Notes under the pieces: model-generated
Told to the model about the DNA's origin: nothing
The model's input: the letters and a program-made list of their open reading frames with translations, nothing else
The model's database searches: none
Part shown: positions 29,129-36,931 of the stretch, in pieces
How positions within the stretch are numbered: the first letter of the stretch is position 1
Layout: the number at the start of each line of letters is the position of its first letter
NCBI RefSeq assembly: GCF_000974985.2
Contig: NZ_LAVA02000119.1
Location: forward strand, 1-64,000
DNA from: Streptomyces mangrovisoli
Lineage (GTDB): Bacteria; Actinomycetota; Actinomycetes; Streptomycetales; Streptomycetaceae
Length of the DNA stretch: 64,000 nucleotides
Direction of reading: 5' to 3'
Made by a program: the position numbers and the translations under genes

Positions 29129-29725
29129 TCAGGAGTTGTACGCGCTTTGCGCCCGCTCCAGGCCCTCCGTCACCAGACACTCCACCGCGTCCGCGGCCCG
29201 GTCGACGAAGTAGTCGAGCTCCTTGCGCTCGCCCGACGAGAAGTCCTTGAGCACGAAGTCCGCGACCTGCATCCGGCCCGGCGGCCGCCCGATCCCGAAG
29301 CGCACCCGGTGATAGTCGGGGCCCATCGCCTTCGTGATCGACTTCAGGCCGTTGTGCCCGTTGTCCCCGCCGCCGAGCTTCACCCGCAGCGTGCCGTAGT
29401 CGATGTCCAGCTCGTCGTGGACGGCCACGACCTGCGCGGCGGACACCTTGTAGAAGTCGCGCAGCGCGTTCACCGGCCCGCCGGAGAGATTCATGTACGA
29501 CATCGGCTTTGCGAGGATCACGCGGCGGTTCGCGGGGCCCGGCGGGCCGATGCGGCCCTCCACCACCTGGGCCTGCGCCTTGCCCGCCCGCTTGAACTTC
29601 CCGCCGATCCGCTCGGCGAGCAGATCGGCCACCATGAAGCCCACGTTGTGCCGGTTCATCGCGTACTCCGGGCCCGGGTTGCCGAGCCCGACGACGAGCC
29701 AGGGGCCCTCTGCCGGTGTGGTCAC
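29129..29725 (-). CDS. pth: peptidyl-tRNA hydrolase
   Basis: This enzyme releases peptides from peptidyl-tRNA that drops off ribosomes. The protein has 198 residues. The catalytic His26 is in NRHNVGF, and substrate residues appear in KPMSYMNLSG, in HDELDIDYG and in GGGDNGHNGLKSI. The glycine-rich start WLVVGLGNPGPEY is typical. GTG 29725 follows AAGGAG; longer frames through the rplY spacer were rejected. It lies downstream of rplY, the usual rplY-pth order, though a strong 15-bp stem-loop lies between them. Confidence 0.95.
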   Translation of the reverse strand: MTTPAEGPWLVVGLGNPGPEYAMNRHNVGFMVADLLAERIGGKFKRAGKAQAQVVEGRIGPPGPANRRVILAKPMSYMNLSGGPVNALRDFYKVSAAQVVAVHDELDIDYGTLRVKLGGGDNGHNGLKSITKAMGPDYHRVRFGIGRPPGRMQVADFVLKDFSSGERKELDYFVDRAADAVECLVTEGLERAQSAYNS

Positions 29726-29745
29726 GTCCTTGTCTCCTTGATACG

Positions 29746-29786
29746 GCACCAGCCGCCGCCCCCGGGAAGGAGGCGGCGGCTGGTGC
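29746..29786 (-). terminator. 15-bp perfect stem-loop between rplY and pth
   Basis: GCACCAGCCGCCGCC (29746-29760) and GGCGGCGGCTGGTGC (29772-29786) pair perfectly around an 11-base loop. It ends 20 bp upstream of the pth start. It may act as a terminator or attenuator that lowers pth relative to rplY. Confidence 0.7.
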
Positions 29787-29832
29787 GCGGACTGGCCGGC
29801 CGCCGACGGCGGCCGTGGGGCCGTACCGAGGA

Positions 29833-30432
29833 TCACGCCTCGGCGACGGCCTCCTCGCCCTCGGACTCCTCGCCCTCGGGGGCCTCCTCGGCCTGCGCGG
29901 CCAGGACCTGCAGGACGACCGCGTCGTCCTCGACGGCCAGGGTCACGCCGGACGGCAGGGCGATGTCCTTGGCGAGGACCGAGGCACCGGCCTCGAGGCC
30001 CTCGACGGAGACGGTGAAGCCCTCGGGGATGTGGGTGGCCTCGGCCTCGACCGGCAGCGCGTTCAGGACGTGCTCGAGCAGGTTGCCGCCCGGGGCCAGC
30101 TCGCCCTCGGCGTGCACGGGGATCTCGACCGTGACCTTCTCGCCACGCTTGACCAGCAGCAGGTCGACGTGCTCCAGGTGACCGCGCACCGCGTCGCGCT
30201 GCACGGACTTCGGGATCGCCAGCTCGTTGGCCTTGCCGTCGATGTCCAGGGAGATCAGGACGTTCGGCGTACGCAGCGCGAGCAGCAGGTCGTGGCCCGG
30301 GAGGGTCAGGTGCTTCGGGTCCGTGCCGTGGCCGTAGAGGACGACCGGCACCTTGTGCGCGCGGCGGATGCGGCGGGCGGCACCCTTGCCGAACTCGGTG
30401 CGGGTCTCGGCGGCGAGCTTCACCTCGGACAT
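29833..30432 (-). CDS. rplY: 50S ribosomal protein L25 (Ctc/TL5 type)
   Basis: This 5S-rRNA-binding ribosomal protein is of the long general-stress (Ctc) type with 199 residues. The N-terminal L25 domain (about 1-92) shows EFGKGAARRIRRAHKVPVVLYGHG and the beta-rich C-terminal TL5 domain follows. A low-complexity acidic tail (EEAPEGEESEGEE) ends it, as is typical in actinomycetes. ATG 30432 follows CGAGGAGTGAAC. An upstream in-frame Met is not favoured. prs lies upstream on the same strand, separated by a terminator. Confidence 0.95.
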   Translation of the reverse strand: MSEVKLAAETRTEFGKGAARRIRRAHKVPVVLYGHGTDPKHLTLPGHDLLLALRTPNVLISLDIDGKANELAIPKSVQRDAVRGHLEHVDLLLVKRGEKVTVEIPVHAEGELAPGGNLLEHVLNALPVEAEATHIPEGFTVSVEGLEAGASVLAKDIALPSGVTLAVEDDAVVLQVLAAQAEEAPEGEESEGEEAVAEA

Positions 30433-30537
30433 GTTCACTCCTCGTAGATACGTGGGAATCGGATGGGTCACCCGGCCACGAACGGCCTGCTACGAAGAGC
30501 GCGTCGATAACGGACAACCGGTTCCGCGCAAACGGAA

Positions 30538-30589
30538 ACGGCCTCCCTCGCCGAGCAACTTCAGCAGTCTACTCGGAGAGGGAGGCCGT
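30538..30589 (-). terminator. terminator between prs and rplY
   Basis: Arms ACGGCCTCCCTC (30538-30549) and GAGGGAGGCCGT (30578-30589) pair perfectly. Additional inner pairing (CCGAG/CTCGG) extends the stem. Confidence 0.75.
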
Positions 30590-30650
30590 CCCCAAAAGGA
30601 TCAAGCGCGAGCGGTCCTGCGACCGCTCACGAGCGGAGGTTGCAGAAACC

Positions 30651-31631
30651 TCACTGCTCGTCGAAGAGGCTGGTCACCGAACCATCCTCGAAGACCTCAC
30701 GCACCGCGCTCGCGATCGTCGGCGCGATCGACAGCACCGTGATCTTGTCCAGACCCTGACCCAGCTCCGCCGGCGTCGGCAGCGTGTTCGTGAACACGAA
30801 CTCGCTCACCCGCGAATTCTTCAGCCGGTCCGCCGCCGGACCCGACAGCACACCGTGCGTCGCCGTCACGATGACGTCCTCCGCACCGTGCGCGAACAGC
30901 GCGTCCGCCGCCGCGCAGATCGTGCCACCGGTGTCGATCATGTCGTCCACCAGCACACAGACCCGGCCCTTGACCTCACCCACGACCTCGTGGACGGTCA
31001 CCTGGTTCGCCACGTCCTTGTCACGCCGCTTGTGCACGATCGCCAGCGGCGCGCCCAGACGGTCGCACCAGCGGTCCGCCACCCGCACCCGGCCCGCGTC
31101 CGGCGACACGACCGTCAGCTTGTCGCTGTGCACCTTGCCGCCCACGTAGTCCGCCAGCAGCGGCAGCGCGAACAGGTGGTCCACCGGACCGTCGAAGAAG
31201 CCCTGGATCTGATCCGTGTGCAGATCCACCGTCAGAATCCGGTCCGCACCCGCCGTCTTCATCAGATCGGCGACCAGACGGGCCGAGATCGGTTCACGTC
31301 CACGGTGCTTCTTGTCCTGCCGCGCGTAACCGTAGAACGGCACGATCACGGTGATGGAGCGAGCCGACGCACGCTTCAGCGCGTCGATCATGATCAGCTG
31401 CTCCATGATCCACTTGTTGATCGGAGCCGTGTGGCTCTGGATCAGGAAGCAGTCCGCGCCACGCGCCGACTCCTGGTAACGGACGTAGATCTCGCCGTTC
31501 GCGAAGTCGAAGGCCTTCGTCGGGACAACCCCGACACCCAGCTCGTGGGCGACCTCCTCGGCAAGCTCGGGGTGGGCGCGGCCGGAGAAGAACATCATCT
31601 TCTTCTCGCCGGTCGTCTTGATCCCGGTCAC
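30651..31631 (-). CDS. prs: ribose-phosphate pyrophosphokinase
   Basis: This enzyme makes PRPP from ribose-5-phosphate and ATP for nucleotide, His and Trp synthesis. The protein has 326 residues. The metal- and ribose-binding region reads TVDLHTDQIQGFFDGPVDHL. The PRPP loop is VCVLVDDMIDTGGTI, and the flexible loop is YARQDKKHRGREPISA. It lies directly after glmU on the same strand (88-bp gap), the usual actinobacterial glmU-prs pair. The start is GTG 31631. Confidence 0.96.
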   Translation of the reverse strand: MTGIKTTGEKKMMFFSGRAHPELAEEVAHELGVGVVPTKAFDFANGEIYVRYQESARGADCFLIQSHTAPINKWIMEQLIMIDALKRASARSITVIVPFYGYARQDKKHRGREPISARLVADLMKTAGADRILTVDLHTDQIQGFFDGPVDHLFALPLLADYVGGKVHSDKLTVVSPDAGRVRVADRWCDRLGAPLAIVHKRRDKDVANQVTVHEVVGEVKGRVCVLVDDMIDTGGTICAAADALFAHGAEDVIVTATHGVLSGPAADRLKNSRVSEFVFTNTLPTPAELGQGLDKITVLSIAPTIASAVREVFEDGSVTSLFDEQ

Positions 31632-31718
31632 AGCACAGTCTCCTCAGAGGGTGTCTCAGCTGGGTGCATCTATCACGGTACGCCCACTTGGGCGCACTCG
31701 TTTTCCCGGGGGTTCCGG

Positions 31719-33167
31719 TCAGTCCTGGCCCTCGCGACGCCCGTCCGCCGCCTCGGCGGCCTGCGCCGCCGCGCTGCCCGGACGCTTGCGCGCCACCCAG
31801 CCCTCGATATTGCGCTGCTGGCCGCGGGCCACCGCCAGCGAACCGGGCGGAACGTCCTTCGTGATCACGGAGCCCGCCGCGGTGTACGCACCGTCCCCGA
31901 CCGTGACAGGCGCCACAAACATATTGTCCGACCCGGTACGGCAGTGCGACCCGACCGTCGTGTGGTGCTTGTCCTGACCGTCGTAGTTCACGAACACACT
32001 CGCCGCACCGATGTTCGAGTACTCGCCGATCGTCGCGTCACCCACATACGACAGATGCGGGATCTTCGTCCCCTCACCGACCGTGGCGTTCTTCGTCTCG
32101 ACATACGTGCCGATCTTCGACTTCAGCCCCAGCCGCGTACCCGGCCGCAGATACGCGAACGGCCCCACACTCGCCTGCGGCCCCACATGCGCGCTCACCG
32201 CGACCGTGTTGTCCACCCGCGCACCCGCGTCCACCCGCGTGTCCGTCAGCCGCGTGTTCGGACCCACCTCCGCGCCCTCACCGATGTGCGTGACACCGTG
32301 CAGCTGCGTACCCGGGTGAATCAGCGCATCCCGCTCGAACGTGACCGTCACATCGACCCACGTCGACGCCGGATCCACCACCGTCACGCCGTCCATCATC
32401 GCCGCCGTCAACAGACGGTCGTTGAGAATCCGACGCGCCTCGGCGAGCTGCACACGGTTGTTGATGCCGGCGATCTCCCGGTGGTCCGCCGCCACCGACG
32501 CACCCACCCGGTGCCCCGCCTCACGCAGGATCCCGAGCACGTCCGTCAGGTACTCCTCACCCTGACTGTTGTCCGTCCGCACCTTCTTCAACGCGTCCGC
32601 CAACAACGGCCCGTCGAACGCGAACACACCGGAATTGATCTCCCGGATCGCCCGCTGCTCCTCGGTCGCGTCCTTGTGCTCCACGATCTCCGTCACCGCA
32701 CCCGACGCCCCGTCACGCACGATACGGCCGTAGCCCGTCGCGTCCGGGACCTCCGCCGTCAGCACGGTCACCGCGTTGCCGTCGCCGCGATGCGTGTCCG
32801 CGAGCGCCCGCAGGGTCGCACCGGTCAGCAGCGGAGTGTCACCGCAGACCACCACCACGGTGCCGTCCACGTCACCGCCGAGCTGCTCCAGGCCGATGCG
32901 CACCGCGTGGCCCGTGCCGTTCTGCTCCTCCTGCACGGCCGTACGCGCCTCGGGGTCCGCCTCGGCGAGGTGCGCGCGCACCTGCTCCCTGCCGTGCCCG
33001 ACGACGACGACCAGGTTCTCCGGGTCCAACTCGCGGGCTGCGGCGAGCACGTGGCCCACCAGGGAGCGGCCGCACAGCTCGTGCAGGACCTTGGGTGTGG
33101 CCGACTTCATACGGGTGCCCTCACCCGCTGCGAGAACGACGACGGCTGCCGGGCGCATGGAGCTCAC
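31719..33167 (-). CDS. glmU: bifunctional UDP-N-acetylglucosamine pyrophosphorylase / glucosamine-1-phosphate N-acetyltransferase
   Basis: This enzyme supplies UDP-GlcNAc for peptidoglycan. The protein has 482 residues. The N-terminal uridylyltransferase domain starts VVVLAAGEGTRMKSATPKVLH and has VCGDTPLL. The C-terminal left-handed beta-helix (from about 265) carries hexapeptide repeats such as VDAGARVDNTVAVSAHVGPQ and the acetyltransferase residues in YVGDATIGEYSNIGAASVFVNYDG. A short Ala/Arg-rich tail ends it. I chose GTG 33167; the frame extends 36 codons upstream without family features. tRNA-Gln lies upstream on the same strand with a stem-loop between. Confidence 0.95.
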   Translation of the reverse strand: MSSMRPAAVVVLAAGEGTRMKSATPKVLHELCGRSLVGHVLAAARELDPENLVVVVGHGREQVRAHLAEADPEARTAVQEEQNGTGHAVRIGLEQLGGDVDGTVVVVCGDTPLLTGATLRALADTHRGDGNAVTVLTAEVPDATGYGRIVRDGASGAVTEIVEHKDATEEQRAIREINSGVFAFDGPLLADALKKVRTDNSQGEEYLTDVLGILREAGHRVGASVAADHREIAGINNRVQLAEARRILNDRLLTAAMMDGVTVVDPASTWVDVTVTFERDALIHPGTQLHGVTHIGEGAEVGPNTRLTDTRVDAGARVDNTVAVSAHVGPQASVGPFAYLRPGTRLGLKSKIGTYVETKNATVGEGTKIPHLSYVGDATIGEYSNIGAASVFVNYDGQDKHHTTVGSHCRTGSDNMFVAPVTVGDGAYTAAGSVITKDVPPGSLAVARGQQRNIEGWVARKRPGSAAAQAAEAADGRREGQD

Positions 33168-33240
33168 GGGGTTGCCCTTCGGCTGGTGGTGCGGGGACGG
33201 ACTACCGCAGAATACCGGGGCGTTTTGTGCGGGACATGCG

Positions 33241-33272
33241 AGTGGGCCCTGACAGTGCTGTCGGGGCCCACT
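33241..33272 (-). terminator. stem-loop downstream of tRNA-Gln
   Basis: AGTGGGCCC plus GACAG on the left pairs with CTGTC plus GGGCCCACT on the right, with small internal loops. It lies 10 bp beyond the 3' end of the tRNA and before glmU. Confidence 0.65.
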
Positions 33273-33282
33273 CACGTCCGCG

Positions 33283-33353
33283 CTCCCGGGGAAGGATTCG
33301 AACCTCCATATGTGACACCAAAAGACACCGTCCTGCCCTTAGACGACCCGGGA
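33283..33353 (-). tRNA. tRNA-Gln (anticodon UUG)
   Basis: The 71-base gene folds as follows. The 7-bp acceptor stem is TCCCGGG/CCCGGGA, the D arm is GTCT-AAGGGCA-GGAC, the anticodon arm is GTGTC-TTTTGGT-GTCAC, the variable loop is ATAT and the T arm is GGAGG-TTCGAAT-CCTTC. The discriminator is G. The anticodon TTG reads CAA/CAG. A U1-A72 pair and G73 are glutamine identity features. CCA is not encoded. The anticodon stem has one U-U mismatch at its fourth pair. It lies six bases after the stop of the HTH/LAGLIDADG-like gene. Confidence 0.88.
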
Positions 33354-33359
33354 TCGCCT

Positions 33360-34241
33360 TTATGTCCGGTTCGATAGATCGCCCGGACGGACAGCCCCTA
33401 CTATGCCGTACCACCAGCCCTCGATGCGACGGTATAGCTCGGCTCCGTCCCGCACGTCGACGCGCAGACATCCGTGATAGGCCTCGCCGGTGTTCTTCCG
33501 ATTGGTGCTGGGCCTGTGTTTCTTCAGGGTCGTCTTCAGGAGTTCGGTGGGCTCGATGCCGACGTGTGACGCCCAGAACTGCTCGGCGGCCGCCACGTTC
33601 GCGGTCTCGTGGATGTGTACGGCGAACCTGAGCTTTTCTGGTTCCACCTGGAGCAGCCTCAGCCAGGCCAGGAAGACCGTCACCATGTCCGGGTCGCTGT
33701 TCACGAACGTCACGCGTTCCCTGCGGCTGTAGGACTTGCTCTTCGCTCCCTCGGCCCAGTACAGGCCCACGCCGAGCAGGAAGAGTTCGCGTTCACTCAG
33801 CCGCTCCACTTCGGCCATCGCGCATTGTTTCGTGCGCTGACGCTCTTCTTCGCGCAGCCGCATCTTGGCTTCCCAGCCCCGCTTCGCGATCGCCGAGGAC
33901 TCCTCGCGGGTGCGCGTTTGCTTTGCGGGCTTCGGCAGGTCCCGTACCCACAGTGAGATCGAGCTCTTGGAGCAGCCCAGCTCCGCCTGGATCCGGTCGT
34001 ACGTCCAGCCCTGGAGCCGTAGCTCCCGCGCCCGTTCCCGCATGTCGTCCTTCGCTCGTGGGCGCTTCGTCCACTCCGGGGGTGGTTCCCCCTTCACCAG
34101 GCGGTTGAGGAGGTCGTTGTTGAAGACCTTCAGCTCGTCGCAGATCTGGCGGCGGCTCTTGCCCGCCCGGCGCAGTGCGAGTGCCTGTTCGCGGAGGTTC
34201 TCGTAGTCGGCGTACCTGTCGTGGGGATGTGCCATGGGCAT
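33360..34241 (-). CDS. HTH plus LAGLIDADG-like domain protein abutting tRNA-Gln
   Basis: The protein has 293 residues. Two predicted homeodomain-like HTH segments lie at about 22-50 (RRAGKSRRQICDELKVFNNDL) and 75-103 (LQGWTYDRIQAELGCSKSSI). After a basic helix comes LFLLGVGLYWAEGAKSK (about 155-171), which resembles a LAGLIDADG helix, then VTFVNSDPDMVTVFLAWL and a C-terminal part with HGCLRVDVRDGAELYRRIEGWW. Homing-endonuclease-like architecture is my inference. The gene is lower in GC (about 60 percent) and richer in A/T-ending codons than its neighbours, which suggests transfer. No Shine-Dalgarno is visible at either ATG (34241 or 34235). It ends six bases before the tRNA and could share a transcript with it. 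Confidence 0.75.
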   Translation of the reverse strand: MPMAHPHDRYADYENLREQALALRRAGKSRRQICDELKVFNNDLLNRLVKGEPPPEWTKRPRAKDDMRERARELRLQGWTYDRIQAELGCSKSSISLWVRDLPKPAKQTRTREESSAIAKRGWEAKMRLREEERQRTKQCAMAEVERLSERELFLLGVGLYWAEGAKSKSYSRRERVTFVNSDPDMVTVFLAWLRLLQVEPEKLRFAVHIHETANVAAAEQFWASHVGIEPTELLKTTLKKHRPSTNRKNTGEAYHGCLRVDVRDGAELYRRIEGWWYGIVGAVRPGDLSNRT

Positions 34242-34389
34242 ATCGTTCGAGCGGAATTGTGGCTTCCGGGGTCGAACGGGAGTGATTCACCAGTTCGAGG
34301 GATTTCGAAAGGTTTCGGGGCTGTTCCGTGGGGGTGTGGGGCCTGTACAGGGCGGTGAAACTCACCGGAAAAGACACACCCGGCGCCCG
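34242..34389. other. divergent intergenic region with TTCGA words
   Basis: The gap between the HTH/LAGLIDADG-like gene and the kinase carries four TTCGA/TCGAA words (near 34246, 34272, 34294 and 34304). These may form an operator, but no clear palindrome array emerges. Confidence 0.3.
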
Positions 34390-34401
34390 TAGGCTGGACG
34401 C
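34390..34401 (+). promoter_or_regulatory. probable leaderless promoter of the histidine kinase
   Basis: TAGGCT at 34390-34395 is followed by six bases and ATG 34402. This is the same layout as at tatD and rsmA. No Shine-Dalgarno is present. Confidence 0.55.
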
Positions 34402-35721
34402 ATGACCACGACGGGGGAAGCCCGCTCCACGGCCCGGCACGGCCCGTGGTGGTGGGACAGGTGGCGCAGTGCGGCGCTGGACGGGAGTCTGGCGCTGGTG
34501 TCCGCGGTGGAGTGTGCCGCGGAGGGTGTTCCGTTCGCTCGGGACGCGGGGATTCCGCTCGCGGCGGGGGTCGTCTTCGGTGTGGTGGCGGGCTCGGTCC
34601 TGCTGGTGCGCCGTAAGTGGCCGATCGCCGTGGTGCTCGTGTCGATCGCGATCACGCCGGCCCAGATGGGCTTTCTGATGGGCATCGTCGGGCTGTACAC
34701 GCTGGCGGCGGCGGAGCTGCCGCGGCGGATCATCGTGGCGCTGGCCGGGATGTCGATGGTCGGCACGATGATCGTGACGTTCGTGCGGGCCCGGCAGGAC
34801 ATCGCGAGCGGTACGTGGACGCTGGGGGACTGGTTCGTCCCGTTCGCGTCGATCACGACGTCGCTGGGGCTGACCGCTCCGCCGGTGCTGCTGGGGTTGT
34901 ACGTCGGTGCGCGGCGGCGGTTGATGGAGAGTCTGCGGGAGCGTGCGGATTCGCTGGAGCGTGAGTTGCAGTTGCTCGCGGAGCGGGCGGAGGAGCGCGC
35001 GGAGTGGGCGCGGGGCGAGGAGCGGACGCGGATCGCGCGGGAGATGCACGATGTGGTGGCGCACCGGGTGAGTCTGATGGTGGTGCATGCGGCGGCGCTT
35101 CAGGCGGTGGCGCGCAAGGATCCGGACAAGGCGGTGAAGAACGCGGCGCTGGTCGGGGACATGGGGCGGCAGGCGCTGACGGAGCTGCGGGAGATGTTGG
35201 GTGTGCTGCGCAGCGGGAGCGGTGTTCTGGGGGACAAGGGTGTGCGGCCGGGTGAGATGCCGGCGATTCCGTTGGCGGCGGTGGGTGCGGCGGCGGCCGC
35301 GGCGGCGGATTCGGCTCGTGAGGACGGTCCGGATCTGGGGGAGCTGGACGAGTTGGTGGGGCAGTCCGCGGCGGCGGGGATGACGGTGGCGCTGTCGGTC
35401 GAGGGGGTGGCGCGGTCGTACGCGCGGGAGATCGAGCAGACGGCGTACCGGGTGGTGCAGGAGGCGTTGACGAACGTGCACAAGCACGCGGCGGGCGCGA
35501 AGACGTATGTGCGGCTGGCGCATCGGGTGTCGGAGATCGCGATGCAGGTGGAGAACGAGCCGCCGCCTGAGCCTGCGTCGGCGTCCGCGGTCCGTCTGCC
35601 GTCGGGTGGGAACGGTCTGGTGGGGATGCGGGAGCGGGTGCTGGCTCTGGGCGGGGTGTTCGTGTCGGGGCCGACGGATGCGGGTGGGTTCCGGGTGTCG
35701 GCGGTGATTCCTTCGCCTTAG
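34402..35721 (+). CDS. orphan sensor histidine kinase (HisKA_3 type)
   Basis: The protein has 439 residues. About five membrane segments fill residues 25-175. A coiled coil (RLMESLRERADSLERELQLLAERAEE) leads to the phospho-acceptor box IAREMHDVVAHRVSLMVVHA with His216. The ATPase domain shows the N box EALTNVHKHA and a G box GGNGLVGMRERV. This matches NarL/LuxR-partner kinases. No response-regulator gene is adjacent, so the partner must be elsewhere. The two LuxR-type regulators at 13.7 and 20.7 kb are not close enough to infer pairing. The next genes are the toxin/immunity locus, on the opposite strand. Confidence 0.88.
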   Translation: MTTTGEARSTARHGPWWWDRWRSAALDGSLALVSAVECAAEGVPFARDAGIPLAAGVVFGVVAGSVLLVRRKWPIAVVLVSIAITPAQMGFLMGIVGLYTLAAAELPRRIIVALAGMSMVGTMIVTFVRARQDIASGTWTLGDWFVPFASITTSLGLTAPPVLLGLYVGARRRLMESLRERADSLERELQLLAERAEERAEWARGEERTRIAREMHDVVAHRVSLMVVHAAALQAVARKDPDKAVKNAALVGDMGRQALTELREMLGVLRSGSGVLGDKGVRPGEMPAIPLAAVGAAAAAAADSAREDGPDLGELDELVGQSAAAGMTVALSVEGVARSYAREIEQTAYRVVQEALTNVHKHAAGAKTYVRLAHRVSEIAMQVENEPPPEPASASAVRLPSGGNGLVGMRERVLALGGVFVSGPTDAGGFRVSAVIPSP

Positions 35722-35755
35722 GCGGGGCCCTGCGTGTGTGGGGGCGTGGGGGGTG

Positions 35756-36250
35756 TCAGCCTGTGGTGAGGCGGACGGGTTCGATGCCGGAGACGAGGGT
35801 GGCGAGGGCTTGGTCGATGTCGGGGCCGAGGTACCAGTCGCCGGTGTGGTCGAGGGTGTAGACGCGTCCTTCGGCGTCGATGGCGAGGAGGGCCTGGGTG
35901 TCGGTCTCGGCGCCGAGGGGGCAGACCTCGGTGTCGAGTGCGTCGCCGAGGTCGCCGAGGGTGCGGGCGAGGTGGAGGCCGTGCAGGGGGTCGAGGTGGA
36001 GGGTGGTGGGGGCGATCTGGCGGCCGGTTCCGCCGGGTTCGAGGTGGAGTCCGCCGAACTCGGCCCATGCCTCGACGGCCGCGGGGAAGACGGTGTGCCG
36101 GTGTCCGGCGGGTGTGGTGTGGTCGCGCAGGGTGTCGGCCCAGTATTCGGCCTGCTTTATGTCCCATCGGCCGGGTTGCCAGCCGGCGGCGCGCAGGGTG
36201 GCGTCGACGGGTACGGGGAAGCGGGTCGTGGAGGTGCGGTCGGTGTGCAT
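35756..36250 (-). CDS. SUKH-3-type immunity-like protein
   Basis: The protein has 164 residues. It fits the SUKH-3 pattern: AGWQPGRWDI at about 26-35, then EYWADTLRDH, FGGLHL, the Pro/Gly block LGDLGDALDTEVCPLGAETD, LLAIDAEGRVYTL, and a final ALATLVSGIEPVRL. SUKH proteins are known immunity proteins for nuclease and deaminase toxins. It is encoded directly downstream of a YwqJ-like deaminase on the same strand, the usual toxin-then-immunity order. There is no signal peptide. A hexanucleotide repeat lies in the spacer upstream of its start. Neutralisation of the neighbouring deaminase is inferred from order alone. Confidence 0.8.
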   Translation of the reverse strand: MHTDRTSTTRFPVPVDATLRAAGWQPGRWDIKQAEYWADTLRDHTTPAGHRHTVFPAAVEAWAEFGGLHLEPGGTGRQIAPTTLHLDPLHGLHLARTLGDLGDALDTEVCPLGAETDTQALLAIDAEGRVYTLDHTGDWYLGPDIDQALATLVSGIEPVRLTTG

Positions 36251-36280
36251 CTGCCCTTCGTTCGTCGTGCGTGCGTGCGT

Positions 36281-36310
36281 GCGGGTGCGGGTGCGGGTGC
36301 GGGTGCGGGT
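36281..36310. repeat. GCGGGT hexanucleotide microsatellite (5 perfect units)
   Basis: Five exact GCGGGT units run from 36281 to 36310. GTGC-type imperfect units flank them on both sides (about 36266-36340). The array fills the gap between the deaminase stop and the start of the SUKH-3 gene. Confidence 0.9.
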
Positions 36311-36343
36311 GCGTGCGAGTGGGTGCGGGTGGGGGTGTGGGGG

Positions 36344-36931
36344 TCAGTCGTCGCTCGTGGCGGGGTCGACGATGCGTACGCCGAAGTGGTCGCTGAGCGC
36401 GGTGCAGGCGCGGCACGGGGTGGCGAAGCTGCCGTGCAGGGGGTCGCCGTCCTCGCGGATGCGGCGGGTGGTGAGTTTGGCCTGGCGCAGGAGTCTGCGG
36501 GCCTCGCCGCTGGTCATGGGTTTGCGGGCGGCGCGTTTGCTGCGGGCGGCGTCGGCTGCGGCTATGTGGCGTGAGATGAGGATGGTCTCGGCGCAGCGGC
36601 CGGTGAACCGGTCGCGTTGGCCGCTGGTGAGGGTGTCCAGGAAGTCCTGGACGAGGGGGTGCAGGGAGGGTGCCTGGTCGCCGCGGGCGGCGGTGCCGGT
36701 GAGGGTGGCGCCGCGTACGGAGAGGGCGGCGGCGACGGTGGGCAGGATGCCGTCCCTGCGGTGTTGGAGGACGGGTGCGTCCGGTGTGTCGTCGGCGCTC
36801 CAGCCGACGCGCGGGTCGCCGGCTCCGGGGGCTGTCCGGTCGCCGGGTGTGGCTGGTCGTGAGACGCCGAAGAAGCCGTCCCGTAGCGGCTGCTGACCTC
36901 CCGTTCGGGTTCCGGTCTCTGTCGCGCTCAT
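36344..36931 (-). CDS. YwqJ-like nucleic-acid deaminase
   Basis: The protein has 195 residues from ATG 36931 (RBS GGAGGG). A disordered N-terminus of about 75 residues precedes the domain. Zn-site motifs of the deaminase fold are CAE at 113-115 (TGRCAETILISRHI) and PCRAC at 172-176. Between them lies a helical, basic stretch (ARKPMTSGEARRLLRQAKL). This is the layout of YwqJ-type deaminase toxins. No signal peptide, WXG or LXG module or other export domain is seen, so it may act inside the cell or need a partner for export. It is divergent from the fused nuclease/immunity gene and is followed by a SUKH-3 gene. Confidence 0.8.
   Translation of the reverse strand: MSATETGTRTGGQQPLRDGFFGVSRPATPGDRTAPGAGDPRVGWSADDTPDAPVLQHRRDGILPTVAAALSVRGATLTGTAARGDQAPSLHPLVQDFLDTLTSGQRDRFTGRCAETILISRHIAAADAARSKRAARKPMTSGEARRLLRQAKLTTRRIREDGDPLHGSFATPCRACTALSDHFGVRIVDPATSDD

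Noticed and set aside
33300..34400. Replication origin at the composition switch
   Set aside because: No dnaA/dnaN genes and no cluster of TTGTCCACA-type DnaA boxes were seen.
33283..35721. Integrative element at tRNA-Gln
   Set aside because: No integrase, relaxase or phage gene is present, and no copy of the tRNA 3' end was noticed as a second attachment site. Only one compositionally odd gene adjoins, on the 5' side.
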